Source of the DNA: Caballeronia fortuita
GTDB lineage: Bacteria; Pseudomonadota; Gammaproteobacteria; Burkholderiales; Burkholderiaceae
NCBI RefSeq assembly: GCF_001544835.2
Contig: NZ_FCNX02000013.1
Location: 1 to 64,000 of the forward strand
DNA length: 64,000 nucleotides
Direction: 5' to 3'
The notes beneath the pieces were generated by a model. It was given only the letters and a program-made list of their open reading frames with translations, searched no databases and was not told the DNA's origin. Made by a program: the position numbers and the translations under genes. Positions 8,413 through 17,339 of the stretch are shown here, one piece after another; position 1 is the first letter of the stretch, and each line of letters begins with the position of its first letter.

Positions 8413-9077
8413 CGTCGCTGGGTCAGCTCTTCGATGTGAAGTACGCGCTGCATATTCTTCCCGAACTCGCGCGCGCGGCGATCTATACCATCGGCATCAC
8501 GCTCGTCGGCTTTGCGATCGCGCTCGTGCTCGGCCTCGTCCTTGCCATCATGCGGCGCAGCGATTTCACGCCGCTCGCGAAGACGACCGCGTTCTTCATC
8601 GAGTTCATACGCAGCACGCCGCTGCTGATTCAGGTGTACGTGCTCTTCTATGTCGCGCCGCTCTACGGCTTCACGATGTCCGCGTTGACGGCGGGCACGC
8701 TCGGCATCGCGGTCCATTACGCGTGCTATGTGTCCGAGGTGTATCGCGCGGGTCTCAACGGCATCGCGCGCGGGCAATGGGAAGCATCGTGCGCGCTGTC
8801 GTTGAATCCGTGGCGCACTTATACGGGCGTGATCTTGCCTCAAGCGATTCGCCCGGTGATTCCCGCGCTCGGCAACTATCTCGTCGCGATGTTCAAGGAC
8901 ACGCCGGTACTCTCCGCGATCACCGTCGTCGAATTGATGCAGCAGGCGAAGAACATCGGCTCCGAGACCTTCCGCTATCTCGAACCGATCACGATGACCG
9001 GGATCTTCTTTCTCATCATCAGCGTGACGTTCGCCTCGGGCGTGCGTCATCTCGAACGGCGCGTGAGGCTGCCATGA
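8409..9077 (+). CDS. ehuD: Ectoine/hydroxyectoine ABC transporter permease EhuD
   Basis: This 222-aa polar-amino-acid-type permease is paralogous to EhuC, with about five membrane segments and an EAA-like loop (GQWEASCALSLNPWRTYTGV). It starts within the ehuC stop codon (ATGA overlap), indicating translational coupling. The heterodimeric EhuC/EhuD pair is the normal arrangement for this importer. Its stop overlaps an alternative ATG for ehuA. Confidence 0.9.
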   Translation: MTSLGQLFDVKYALHILPELARAAIYTIGITLVGFAIALVLGLVLAIMRRSDFTPLAKTTAFFIEFIRSTPLLIQVYVLFYVAPLYGFTMSALTAGTLGIAVHYACYVSEVYRAGLNGIARGQWEASCALSLNPWRTYTGVILPQAIRPVIPALGNYLVAMFKDTPVLSAITVVELMQQAKNIGSETFRYLEPITMTGIFFLIISVTFASGVRHLERRVRLP

Positions 9078-9103
9078 CCGCGACTCACTATCAGGAGCAG
9101 CAG

Positions 9104-9928
9104 ATGAAACGAGACCTCGACCCCGCGCTCGGCGCAGCAGCCAATGCCAGCGCGAACACGCCGATCGTGCGCTTTCGCAACGTCACCAAACGCTATGGCG
9201 CGCTCACCGTGCTCGATGGCCTCGATCTCGATGTCGCGCCGAACGAGAAAGTGGCGATCATCGGGCCGAGCGGCTCGGGCAAGTCCACCTTGCTGCGCGT
9301 CTTGATGACACTCGATCCGCTGACCGATGGCGTCATCGAAGTGGATGGCGAGCCGCTCACGCACGAGATGCGCGGCGGCAAGCTCGTCCCCGCATCGCCG
9401 CGTCATGTTCGCCAGGTCCGCAGCAAGATCGGCATGGTGTTTCAGAGCTTCAATCTCTTCCCGCACATGACCGCGCTCGCGAATACGATCGAAGCGCCGA
9501 TGAGCGTGCTCGGTCTGTCGAAGAAGGAAGCGACCGAACGCGCGCGCGAACTACTGTCGATGGTCGGCCTCTCCGAGAAGTGCGAGCACTATCCGTCGCA
9601 GTTGTCAGGTGGACAGCAGCAACGCGTCGCAATTGCACGCGCGCTCGCCATGCGCCCGAAGATCATGCTGTTCGATGAAGTCACTTCCGCGCTCGATCCC
9701 GAACTCTGCGGCGAAGTGCTCAACGTGATCCGACGTCTCGGCGAGGAACACAACCTGACGATGCTGATGGTCACGCATCAGATGGGCTTTGCAAAAGAGT
9801 TCGCCGATCGCGTGTGCTTCTTCTCGCAAGGCAAGATCATCGAACAGGCGCCGCCACAGCAGTTTTTCTCTGCGCCGCAGCATGACCGCACGCGGCAGTT
9901 CCTGCGCGCCGTGACCGAAGCGCTCTGA
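9104..9928 (+). CDS. ehuA: Ectoine/hydroxyectoine ABC transporter ATPase EhuA
   Basis: This ABC ATPase is 274 aa from the ATG at 9104, which has AGGAG at 9093-9097. An alternative ATG at 9074 overlaps the ehuD stop and would add 10 residues. Walker A (GPSGSGKST), Q-loop (GMVFQSFNLFPH), signature (LSGGQQQR), Walker B (IMLFDEVTSALD) and switch His (VTHQM) are all intact. It powers import through EhuCD. The gene closes the ehuBCDA operon; no hairpin terminator is evident after it. Confidence 0.9.
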   Translation: MKRDLDPALGAAANASANTPIVRFRNVTKRYGALTVLDGLDLDVAPNEKVAIIGPSGSGKSTLLRVLMTLDPLTDGVIEVDGEPLTHEMRGGKLVPASPRHVRQVRSKIGMVFQSFNLFPHMTALANTIEAPMSVLGLSKKEATERARELLSMVGLSEKCEHYPSQLSGGQQQRVAIARALAMRPKIMLFDEVTSALDPELCGEVLNVIRRLGEEHNLTMLMVTHQMGFAKEFADRVCFFSQGKIIEQAPPQQFFSAPQHDRTRQFLRAVTEAL

Positions 9929-10013
9929 TCGAAGCGTTACACGCCTTACACGCGGTCCGATAATTGCTGCGCGCTCTTCGTATGGACTGATACTTCAGCC
10001 ACCGGAGAGTGCG

Positions 10014-11576
10014 ATGTCCCCCACCTTGCATAAAGTCGCGCGCTTCGCGGATCTGTCCGCCGAGCGCGGGACGCGCGTGAGCGTCAGAAGCGACGACAAA
10101 GACGCGAAGGAAATTCCCATCCTGCTCGTGCGCGATCGGCACACCGTGCGCGCCTACACCGCCGAATGTCCGCATGCGGGCGGCCCGCTCGATGAAGGCG
10201 CCATTTGCAACGGGCGCATCGTATGTCCGTGGCACAAGGGCACGTTCGATGTCAGCGACGGCAGTCTCGTCGAGCCGCCGCCGTTGAAGGCGCTAACGCG
10301 TTACGAAGCAACGATTCGCGATGGCGACGTGTACGTGTCCGCACATCCCATCGACAGCGGCGCAACATCGCAAGCCAAGACGAACGATAGCCGCACCATG
10401 CTCATCGTCGGCGCGGGCGCGGCGGGCGCGGCAGCATGTTCGGCGTTGCGCGAAGCGGGCTTCGACGGGCGCATCGTGCTCGCGGGCGACGATGCGCGCG
10501 AGCCGTACGATCGCACGTCGCTCAGCAAGTTCACGCTCGCCGGCGACATGCCGCCCGACGAAGTGCCGCCGCTTCTCGACGGTGACTTTTTCAGGAAGCA
10601 CGACATCGAACGCATCGAATCGCCCGCTGTTCGTCTCGATGCGAGAGAGAAGCACGCCGAACTCGCGAACGGACACCAGATCGATTACGACGCGGCTCTC
10701 ATCTGCACCGGCGGCAAGCCGAAACCGCTCACGATGCCCGGCGCGAATCTCGATCACGTGCATCTGCTGCGCACGCGCGACGATGCGCGCGCGATTCTCG
10801 CATCGCTCGAAGGACACAGGCGCGCGGTGATCGTCGGGGCGAGTTTCATCGGGCTGGAAGTGGCTTCGTCCTTGAGAAAGCAGAAGATCGACGTGACCGT
10901 CGTCGCGCCGGGCAAGGTGCCGTTCGCAAAGCAGTTTGGCGCGCGCATCGGCGATATGTTCAGGAGGCTGCATGAAAAGAACGGCGTGGCGTTTCATATG
11001 AATGCGCACGTCAGCGCATTCAGGGGCGGCAATGCGGTCAGCGAGGTGATCCTCAATTCGGGCGAGAAGATCGCGGCCGATATCGTGATCGCGGGCACGG
11101 GCGTCGCGCCGGCGACGTCGTTTCTTTCAGGCCTCACGCTCGCGGACGATGGCGGCATCGACGTCGATACGTCCATGCTCGGCGCGCCCGCGCTCTATGC
11201 CGCCGGCGACGTGGCGCGCTTCGTGTTGCCGCGTTCGAATCAGCGCGTGCGTATCGAGCACTGGCGCGTCGCGCAGCAACATGCGCGCGTGGCCGCTTAC
11301 AACATGGCGGGCAGCGCGCGTCAGTTTGCGGGCGTGCCTTACTTCTGGACGTTTCACTACGACAAGACCTTCGACTATCTCGGGCATGTCAGCGAGCCCG
11401 AGAGCATCGAAATAGACGGCGATCTCGACGCGCAGCACTTCATCGCATATCTGATGAAGAATGGACACGTGGGCGCTGTAGTCGCATGCGAGTACGACAC
11501 CGCCGTGTGCCGTCTGGCCGAAGCGATGCGCGAGCCGCTCACGCTCGACGCCGCGCGCAGCATCGCGAACGCCTGA
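10014..11576 (+). CDS. Rieske ferredoxin-FAD/NAD(P) oxidoreductase fusion (AIFM3-like)
   Basis: The 520-aa protein joins an N-terminal Rieske [2Fe-2S] domain (C52-x-H54 in CPHAGG, C71-x2-H74 in CPWHKG) to a pyridine-nucleotide-disulfide-type flavoprotein. The FAD site is IVGAGAAGAAA near 131-141, the NAD(P) site AVIVGASFIGLEVA near 270-283, and the second FAD motif LYAAGDVA lies toward the C-terminus. This matches the apoptosis-inducing-factor-3/rubredoxin-reductase-like group. The electron partner and substrate are unknown. GGAGAG precedes the ATG. It follows ehuA by 85 bp and precedes the glycosylase gene by 6 bp, so it may share transcription with the latter. Confidence 0.85.
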   Translation: MSPTLHKVARFADLSAERGTRVSVRSDDKDAKEIPILLVRDRHTVRAYTAECPHAGGPLDEGAICNGRIVCPWHKGTFDVSDGSLVEPPPLKALTRYEATIRDGDVYVSAHPIDSGATSQAKTNDSRTMLIVGAGAAGAAACSALREAGFDGRIVLAGDDAREPYDRTSLSKFTLAGDMPPDEVPPLLDGDFFRKHDIERIESPAVRLDAREKHAELANGHQIDYDAALICTGGKPKPLTMPGANLDHVHLLRTRDDARAILASLEGHRRAVIVGASFIGLEVASSLRKQKIDVTVVAPGKVPFAKQFGARIGDMFRRLHEKNGVAFHMNAHVSAFRGGNAVSEVILNSGEKIAADIVIAGTGVAPATSFLSGLTLADDGGIDVDTSMLGAPALYAAGDVARFVLPRSNQRVRIEHWRVAQQHARVAAYNMAGSARQFAGVPYFWTFHYDKTFDYLGHVSEPESIEIDGDLDAQHFIAYLMKNGHVGAVVACEYDTAVCRLAEAMREPLTLDAARSIANA

Positions 11577-11582
11577 GCGGAC

Positions 11583-12206
11583 ATGGCGACGAAACAGCCG
11601 GGCGTCGAACCGGAGCAAACCCCCGCATCGCTCGACGAATGCAGGCGCTGCGCGCTCTGGGAACACGCGACGCAAGCGGTGCCCGGCCAAGGTCCGCGTC
11701 ATGCGACGATCATGATCGTCGGTGAACAGCCCGGCGATCAGGAGGATGTGCAGGGCAAGCCGTTCGTCGGACCGGCGGGCGCGATGCTCGACCGTGCGCT
11801 GGACGAGGCTGGCGTCGCGCGCAAGGAAGTGTATGTGACGAATGCCGTGAAGCACTTCAAGTGGGAGCCGCGCGGCAAGCGGCGCCTGCACAAGACGCCC
11901 GCGCAACGTGAGATCGACGCATGCCACTACTGGCTCGATCGCGAAACGGGCGATGTCGCGCCGAAGGTGATCGTCGCGCTCGGCTCGACTGCGCTCAAGT
12001 CCGTTCTGCGCGATTCGAAGGCGACCTTGCAAGCGTCGATGGGTCGAGACATCGAACATGAAGGCCGTGCCATCGTCGCGACGTATCATCCTTCGTATGC
12101 GTTGCGCGCGCCCGATCCCGAGACGCGCGAACGTGCGTACAAAGCGATAGTCGATGCATTGCGTGAAGCGCATCGGCTCATCGCGCATCGTCGGAAAGAG
12201 CGTTGA
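11583..12206 (+). CDS. udgX: UdgX-type uracil-DNA glycosylase
   Basis: This 207-aa protein belongs to the family-4/5-related uracil-DNA glycosylases. Motif 1 is GEQPGDQED (47-55), the C-terminal motif is HPSYALR (H169), and the loop K99-R100-R101-L102-H103 (KRRLH) is the diagnostic KRRxH of UdgX. Family knowledge: in UdgX that His attacks the sugar and stays covalently bound to the abasic site after uracil release. Cysteines C20, C23 and C114 can hold the iron-sulfur cluster. A fourth cysteine is not present, so a histidine may be the remaining ligand. A DUF3175 gene follows 9 bp later, suggesting an operon. Confidence 0.88.
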   Translation: MATKQPGVEPEQTPASLDECRRCALWEHATQAVPGQGPRHATIMIVGEQPGDQEDVQGKPFVGPAGAMLDRALDEAGVARKEVYVTNAVKHFKWEPRGKRRLHKTPAQREIDACHYWLDRETGDVAPKVIVALGSTALKSVLRDSKATLQASMGRDIEHEGRAIVATYHPSYALRAPDPETRERAYKAIVDALREAHRLIAHRRKER

Positions 12207-12215
12207 GGAAAGGCT

Positions 12216-12596
12216 ATGGCAACGAGCACCCGAACGGCAAAGAAGAAGACCACGACCGGCAAGCGGCCGAGCACACGGCAGCGGCATTCGCTCGCGGGCG
12301 CTCGCAAGAAGCCGGCGCGCTCGACACATCGCTGGTCGCATGATGTGATGGAAACGAGCGATGCGATGGATATCCAGCGCGACATCTTCAAGACCGGCAA
12401 CGCGCAAGAGATCGCTGATTCGCTCAAGCGCTCTTCGACACGCAGCACGCGCCGCAAGGGCTCGCCGTTTCAATCGGCGATGTCGATGCTCAACTTCTAC
12501 ATCAATCGCGCCGGTCGCAACCTGCCGAAGTCGCGCAAGAGCACATTGGAACGCGCAAAGAAACGCTTGCGTGAAGCGTTCGGGCGCAAGCCTTGA
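12216..12596 (+). CDS. DUF3175 family protein
   Basis: This 126-aa basic protein has a Lys/Arg/Thr-rich N-terminus (about 1-40) and a DUF3175-like domain starting at RWSHDVMETSDAMD and ending KSTLERAKKRLREAF. Function is unknown. The basic character would suit DNA or RNA binding, but no motif proves it. AGGAAAGG precedes the ATG. It directly follows udgX, so a nucleic-acid-related role is a reasonable guess only. Confidence 0.75.
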   Translation: MATSTRTAKKKTTTGKRPSTRQRHSLAGARKKPARSTHRWSHDVMETSDAMDIQRDIFKTGNAQEIADSLKRSSTRSTRRKGSPFQSAMSMLNFYINRAGRNLPKSRKSTLERAKKRLREAFGRKP

Positions 12597-12630
12597 AAAA
12601 GGCGCGGCCCCGTCGGAACGAGGCCGCGGC
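12596..12630 (-). terminator. Rho-independent terminator
   Basis: Read on the minus strand, GCGGCCTCG and CGGGGCCGC form a stem with one wobble pair around TTCCGA, followed by GCC and TTTTT. It lies just after the stop of the Gln-rich small protein and at the 3' end of the converging DUF3175 gene. Confidence 0.7.
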
Positions 12631-12653
12631 GTGCTGCAGCACTGCGAAGACGA

Positions 12654-12836
12654 TCAAGGCTGACGCTGGCCGCCCTGATGTTGCGGTTGCGGTTGATTCT
12701 GCTGCCGCTGGCCGCTCTGCTGATCCTGTTGCGGTTGTCCCGGCGACTTTTCTTGCTGGCCGTGTTGCCGCTGCGATTGATTCGACTGATCCGGCGTCGA
12801 CGGCTGGTTGCCCATTTGCTTCTGGTTTCCGCTCAT
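12654..12836 (-). CDS. Small Gln-rich, probably disordered protein
   Basis: This 60-aa protein (MSGNQKQMGNQPSTPD start) consists almost wholly of Gln, Asn, Gly, Pro, Ser and His, with no hydrophobic core. The ATG at 12836 has a perfect AGGAGG-type ribosome-binding site, and a terminator follows the stop, which supports a real gene. The frame extends upstream to 12980, but that extension has no start signal. Function is unknown; it could be a stress-related hydrophilic protein. Confidence 0.65.
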   Translation of the reverse strand: MSGNQKQMGNQPSTPDQSNQSQRQHGQQEKSPGQPQQDQQSGQRQQNQPQPQHQGGQRQP

Positions 12837-12991
12837 AGAGTCCTCCTGCAAGTGGTAAAAGCCGCGGCTTGCGCCGCATGATAGTGAGCGCATCGCGCGT
12901 ACCAGACCGGGCGTTCTTTTCGATCGATTGGGAACATCGTTTGCTTGCGTCTGATCGAAACGATGCGACCCGTACAACAAAGGAGATAGCG

Positions 12992-13159
12992 ATGGCGCAA
13001 GAACCTCCTCTCAATCCCGGCGATGAAGCCGAACCCGGCGCACCCGGCACCGGCGAAGATCTCTGTCCCGACTGCAACGGCACGGGCAAGCGAGAAGGCA
13101 CCGAATGCAATACCTGCGGCGGCACGGGCAAGGTGACGCAAGGCATCGGCGGCGGTTGA
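12992..13159 (+). CDS. Small CxxCxGxG zinc-finger-like protein
   Basis: This 55-aa protein has an acidic Pro/Gly-rich N-terminus and two CxxCxGxG repeats (CPDCNGTG and CNTCGGTG), the pattern of the DnaJ zinc-binding domain and of anti-TRAP. Two such repeats can bind one zinc ion. It starts at ATG 12992 with AAAGGAGAT at good spacing. It may act as a small chaperone-like or protein-interaction module. Function is otherwise unknown. Confidence 0.75.
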   Translation: MAQEPPLNPGDEAEPGAPGTGEDLCPDCNGTGKREGTECNTCGGTGKVTQGIGGG

Positions 13160-13179
13160 ATTTAGCTTCGGAGAGACGT

Positions 13180-14499
13180 TTGAACCCGCATTCGAATCGT
13201 GTGGTGCGTGCAGCCGTGTTAGCACTGTTGCTCGCGAGCGGCGTAGTCATGGCCGAAGATTACGCGCCTGGATTCGGCCCAAATCCGGTCTTGCCCGCGC
13301 CGCGTAAGTCCATGATGCCTACCGTCAACATCGCGCCGGCAAAGCCGTGGGGCGAGGGACAAAGACCCATCGCGCCCGAAGGCTTCGACGTGACTGCGTT
13401 TGGTACGGGACTCGTTCATCCGCGCTGGCTCGCGACGCTGCCCAATGGTGATGTCCTCGTCGCCGAAAGCAATGCACCCGCGCAGCACGATGAAAACGCT
13501 GGCATCAAGGGCTTCGTCATGAAGAAGGTGATGAAGCGCGCGGGCGCGGCGGTGCCGAGCCCCGATCGCATCACGCTGCTGCGCGATGCGGATGGCGACG
13601 GCGTCGCGGAAACGCGTACGGTGTTCATCGACAATCTGCATTCGCCGTTCGGCATGGCGCTCGTCGGCGACGATCTCTACGTCGCGGATACCGATGCAAT
13701 CCTGCGTTTCAAGTACGAAAGCGGCGCGACGCAAATCACGACGCCCGGCGAGCAGTTCATCGACTTGCCAGCTGGCGATATCAATCATCACTGGACCAAG
13801 AACATCATAGCGAGCCGCGACGGCAAGAAGCTCTACGTGACGGTCGGCTCGAACAGCAACGCGGCGGAAAACGGCATCGATGCCGAGCGCGGCCGCGCGG
13901 CGATCATGGAAGTGGACATCGAAACGAGGCAAACGCGCCTCTTCGCAACGGGTCTGCGCAATCCGAACGGCATGGCGTGGCAACCGCAAAGCGGCGCGCT
14001 GTGGACCGTGGTCAACGAGCGCGACGAACTCGGCAACGAACTCGTGCCGGACTATCTGACGTCGGTAAGAGACGGCGCGTTCTACGGCTGGCCTTACAGC
14101 TATTACGGCGCGCATGTCGATGAACGCGTGAAGCCGCAGCGCCCCGATCTCGTGCAGGCGGCGATCGCGCCGGACTATGCGGTCGGCGCGCACACCGCTT
14201 CGCTCGGACTCGCGTTCTACGATGGCAACGCGTTTCCCGAACGTTATCGCAATGGCGCGTTCATCGGTCAGCATGGCTCGTGGAATCGCAAGCCGAGGAG
14301 CGGCTACGAGGTCATCTTCGTGCCCTTCGATAACGGCAAGCCATCGGGTCCGCCGCAAGATTTCCTGACGGGATTCCTGTCGTCGGATGGTCATGCGCTC
14401 GGGCGGCCAGTCGGCGTGGTGGTCGATGCCAAGGGCGCCTTGCTCGTCGCCGACGATGTCGGCAACACGGTGTGGCGTGTCGCGCCCGCCGCGAAGTGA
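13180..14499 (+). CDS. Secreted L-sorbosone/glucose dehydrogenase-like beta-propeller (PQQ-type)
   Basis: The 439-aa protein has a signal peptide (hydrophobic run [14 protein letters not shown]) and then a six-bladed propeller of the sorbosone dehydrogenase/soluble glucose dehydrogenase family. Typical elements are [54 protein letters not shown] and [19 protein letters not shown]. Known members bind PQQ and calcium and oxidize sugars in the periplasm; the substrate here is unknown. The start chosen is TTG at 13180 with GGAGAG upstream. The frame also opens at 13105, overlapping the previous gene. The next gene starts immediately after the stop. Confidence 0.82.
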   Translation: MNPHSNRVVRAAVLALLLASGVVMAEDYAPGFGPNPVLPAPRKSMMPTVNIAPAKPWGEGQRPIAPEGFDVTAFGTGLVHPRWLATLPNGDVLVAESNAPAQHDENAGIKGFVMKKVMKRAGAAVPSPDRITLLRDADGDGVAETRTVFIDNLHSPFGMALVGDDLYVADTDAILRFKYESGATQITTPGEQFIDLPAGDINHHWTKNIIASRDGKKLYVTVGSNSNAAENGIDAERGRAAIMEVDIETRQTRLFATGLRNPNGMAWQPQSGALWTVVNERDELGNELVPDYLTSVRDGAFYGWPYSYYGAHVDERVKPQRPDLVQAAIAPDYAVGAHTASLGLAFYDGNAFPERYRNGAFIGQHGSWNRKPRSGYEVIFVPFDNGKPSGPPQDFLTGFLSSDGHALGRPVGVVVDAKGALLVADDVGNTVWRVAPAAK

Positions 14500-14964
14500 A
14501 TGGCCGCGAAGAGACCGGCGCGAAGCGCGCAAAGCCTCTTCACGTTCGCGGAAAAGCAGCTCGTCGCGCTCTACGATGCAGGCGTGATGTCGCCCGCCGT
14601 GCTGCATCACGTCGTCGCGGCGTATGCGGATAGCGGCATCGACTGGAATGAGAACGGCACGCTGAAGACCGTCGACGGACATAGCGTGCATGAAGCCGTC
14701 GTGCTCGTCATGATGCCCGGACGCGCATTGAAGAACGCGCGCAAGGACTTCATCTCCGTGGTCGAGCATCTTACCGGTGGCGAAACTTCATCCGGCGAAG
14801 AAGCCGCGGAGACGCAAGACGATGAAGACCTGCTCAGCCAGTTGAGCGGCGATGCATCGCCGTCGCGTTCGAAGACTCGCACCGCGAAGAGAAGCTCGCA
14901 AGCGGAGGAGCCGAAGCGCGCGGCGTTCAATCCACTCGTCGGCGCGCGTGCCGTGCGCAAATGA
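14500..14964 (+). CDS. Conserved hypothetical protein
   Basis: The 154-aa protein begins directly after the dehydrogenase stop, so it is probably co-transcribed. The N-terminal half (about 10-90) is an alpha-helical globular region (FTFAEKQLVALYDAGVMSP). The C-terminal part is acidic, then basic and low in complexity (EEAAETQDDEDLL, SRSKTRTAKRSS), so likely flexible. No family is recognised. Confidence 0.7.
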   Translation: MAAKRPARSAQSLFTFAEKQLVALYDAGVMSPAVLHHVVAAYADSGIDWNENGTLKTVDGHSVHEAVVLVMMPGRALKNARKDFISVVEHLTGGETSSGEEAAETQDDEDLLSQLSGDASPSRSKTRTAKRSSQAEEPKRAAFNPLVGARAVRK

Positions 14965-14973
14965 AAGATGCAG

Positions 14974-17169
14974 TCAGAGCAGCACGCGCGGCGCGATCAA
15001 TGCGAGCAGCGCGTCCATATCGAAAGGCTTCGCGAGTATCGGCACGCCGAGATGTTTCGCGCGTTCGAGTTCATCGGCGTAACCCGTCATCAACACGAGC
15101 TTTTGCGCGGGCAGACGCTTGATGATCTGCTCGGCCAGATCGATGCCGTTCATGCGCCCCGGCATCTGCACGTCCGACAGCACGAGATCGAAGCCATAGC
15201 CTTCGCCCAGGAGCGAGAACGCGGCGTCCGCGCTTTCTTCGTGATGCACGGTGCAGCCGAGCACTTCGAGCACCGCAGTGACGCCGGCCGCAACTTCCAC
15301 GTTGTCCTCGACCAGCAGCACCGACATGCCGCGCAACGGCTGTTCATCGTCATTCGATGACAGCACGATCGGCGCTGCGGCGCTTGCGGGCGCGACGAAC
15401 GATGTCGAACGCGCTCGCGCCGGTCCATGATGACGCGGCAGATACAGCCGCACCGTCGTGCCCGAACCGACGACGCTCGTTATGCGCGCCGTGCCGCCCG
15501 CCTGCTCGCACGCGGCAAGCACTTGCGTGAGACCGAGTCCCGTTCGCGCAATGCGCTGCCTGGTTGTAAAGAGCGGCTCGAACGCGCGCCTTCTCACCTG
15601 CTCGGTCATGCCTTCGCCGTTATCGGTGATCGAGACGAGCACGTATTCGCCATCGGCGATATCCGTTTCCGCGCCGCGCACGCGCGCGTTCTGACAACGG
15701 ACGAGAACACGCCCGCCGTGCGGCATCGCATCGCTCGCGTTCACCGCGACATTCACGAGCGCGAGTTCCAGTTCGACAGGATCGGCCAGCACGTGCCACA
15801 AATCAGGCGATAGTTCCAGCGTCACCATGATCGACGGATGCACCGATTTCTTCACGAGATCGAGCACGCTTCGCAGCCAGTCGGCGGGATCCACGAGTTC
15901 CTGTTTCAGCGGCTGCTTGCGCGCGACGCTCATCAACCGGCGCGCAAGCGATTCGGCGCCCGCGGTTGCGCGCTCGACCGCAAGCACTTCGCTTTCGACG
16001 TCGTTGAAGCGCTTGCGCCGCGCCAGTTCCATGTTCGAGCCGACCACCATCAGCAGATTGTTGAAGTCGTGCGCAACGTTCGCGACGAGATTGCCGAGCG
16101 CGCCCATGCGAAGCATTTGCCGGCTCGATGCTTCGATGGAAAGGCGCGTCGCGACTTCCGCCTGCCATCGTTCCCACGCGGCCTGCTCCGCGTCGAGACG
16201 CCTGATCGAAAACGCGATCAGCAGCCATACCGCGATGCAAGGCACAAGCGCGATCGCGACGACGAGCGCGAGGTTGTCGCGCCAGCGCGCCGCGACCGCG
16301 GACGCCGCATAACCCGTTGCGACATAGAGCGGATAATCGCCCACGCGCCTGAAAGCGATCAGGCGATCCACATGATCGACGCTCGATTGCACGCGCATGC
16401 TGCCGTATAGCTCGTTGTTGCGGAACGCGTCCGTGAAGGGCGTGTTCGTTGCGGCCTGCGTGCTGTCCGGATTCGCGGGAAAGCGCGCAAGGATGCTGCC
16501 GTCGCGTCGATAGAGACCGATGACGAGCGCGCGATCGCCGGCGGCGAGCTCTCGATAGAAGTCGGTGAAATAGGCGCGCTTGAGCGCAATCGACACGACG
16601 CCCATGAACTGCCCGTTCTGCCCGATGCGGCCCATCGTCGTCGTGAAGACATCGGAGCGCGCCACCTTGCCGCGCAAGGGCAGCGAGTAATACGTGACGG
16701 GCGCGACCGCGCGCGCGGACTGGAAGTCGTCGCGCTCCTCGATCGACACCGCGGGCGCGGGATACCAGCGGCTGTTCGCGAGCAGCGCGCCCTTCTCACC
16801 GAACACGGATATCGCCGCAACCTGCGCAAGCGGGCCGCTCATGTCGTCGAGCGTGCGATGCAGCCCTTCTTCGCCGCTCTTGATGCGCGCGTCGTTGCTG
16901 TCGCCGAGCAGATCGACGACGCGCGTTTCCAGTTGCTCATTGAGGTCGATGACCTTCAGCGCGTGTTCGTCCGCGACGCGCGTGACGCGTTCGGTGAGCT
17001 CGCGCGCTTCGGCGAGGCGGCGCTGATGATCGTAATAGCCGTAGATGCAAAGGCACGTGAGTGGCACGACGACCGACGCGCACAATACCAGCAGCAATAC
17101 TCTTCGCGTCGATGCGAAATGACGCGCGGGCAGCGGCAGATCGAATGTCGCGGTCTCTGTGGAGTCCAA
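14974..17169 (-). CDS. Hybrid sensor histidine kinase with receiver domain
   Basis: This is 731 aa from the TTG at 17169, which has GGAGG 8 bases upstream (another TTG at 17241 lacks one). Domains in order: a membrane segment (VLLLVLCASVVVPLTCLCIYGYY), a periplasmic dCache-like sensor of about 220 residues, a second membrane segment (LALVVAIALVPCIAVWLLIAF), HisKA with the phospho-His in NVAHDFNNLL, HATPase_c (NASDAMPHGG, DNGEGM, TGLGL) and a C-terminal receiver with Asp in VLSDVQMPG and Lys in PILAKPF. No separate response regulator or output gene is adjacent, so the partner is unknown. It converges with the upstream hypothetical gene 9 bp away. Confidence 0.85.
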   Translation of the reverse strand: MDSTETATFDLPLPARHFASTRRVLLLVLCASVVVPLTCLCIYGYYDHQRRLAEARELTERVTRVADEHALKVIDLNEQLETRVVDLLGDSNDARIKSGEEGLHRTLDDMSGPLAQVAAISVFGEKGALLANSRWYPAPAVSIEERDDFQSARAVAPVTYYSLPLRGKVARSDVFTTTMGRIGQNGQFMGVVSIALKRAYFTDFYRELAAGDRALVIGLYRRDGSILARFPANPDSTQAATNTPFTDAFRNNELYGSMRVQSSVDHVDRLIAFRRVGDYPLYVATGYAASAVAARWRDNLALVVAIALVPCIAVWLLIAFSIRRLDAEQAAWERWQAEVATRLSIEASSRQMLRMGALGNLVANVAHDFNNLLMVVGSNMELARRKRFNDVESEVLAVERATAGAESLARRLMSVARKQPLKQELVDPADWLRSVLDLVKKSVHPSIMVTLELSPDLWHVLADPVELELALVNVAVNASDAMPHGGRVLVRCQNARVRGAETDIADGEYVLVSITDNGEGMTEQVRRRAFEPLFTTRQRIARTGLGLTQVLAACEQAGGTARITSVVGSGTTVRLYLPRHHGPARARSTSFVAPASAAAPIVLSSNDDEQPLRGMSVLLVEDNVEVAAGVTAVLEVLGCTVHHEESADAAFSLLGEGYGFDLVLSDVQMPGRMNGIDLAEQIIKRLPAQKLVLMTGYADELERAKHLGVPILAKPFDMDALLALIAPRVLL

Positions 17170-17339
17170 GCGTTGCGCCTCCGAGGAAGTCGACCGGTGT
17201 ATCGTAACCGGCGCGCGCTCGGAGCGGTATGACAAATGCAAATGACGACAGCGCCGGGCCCGCCATCCCCGATCGATCGAGGCGTGCTTACGGTCCCGTC
17301 AGCGAAGCGCATGCCTGCGATACGCCTGTACTCCGCCCG

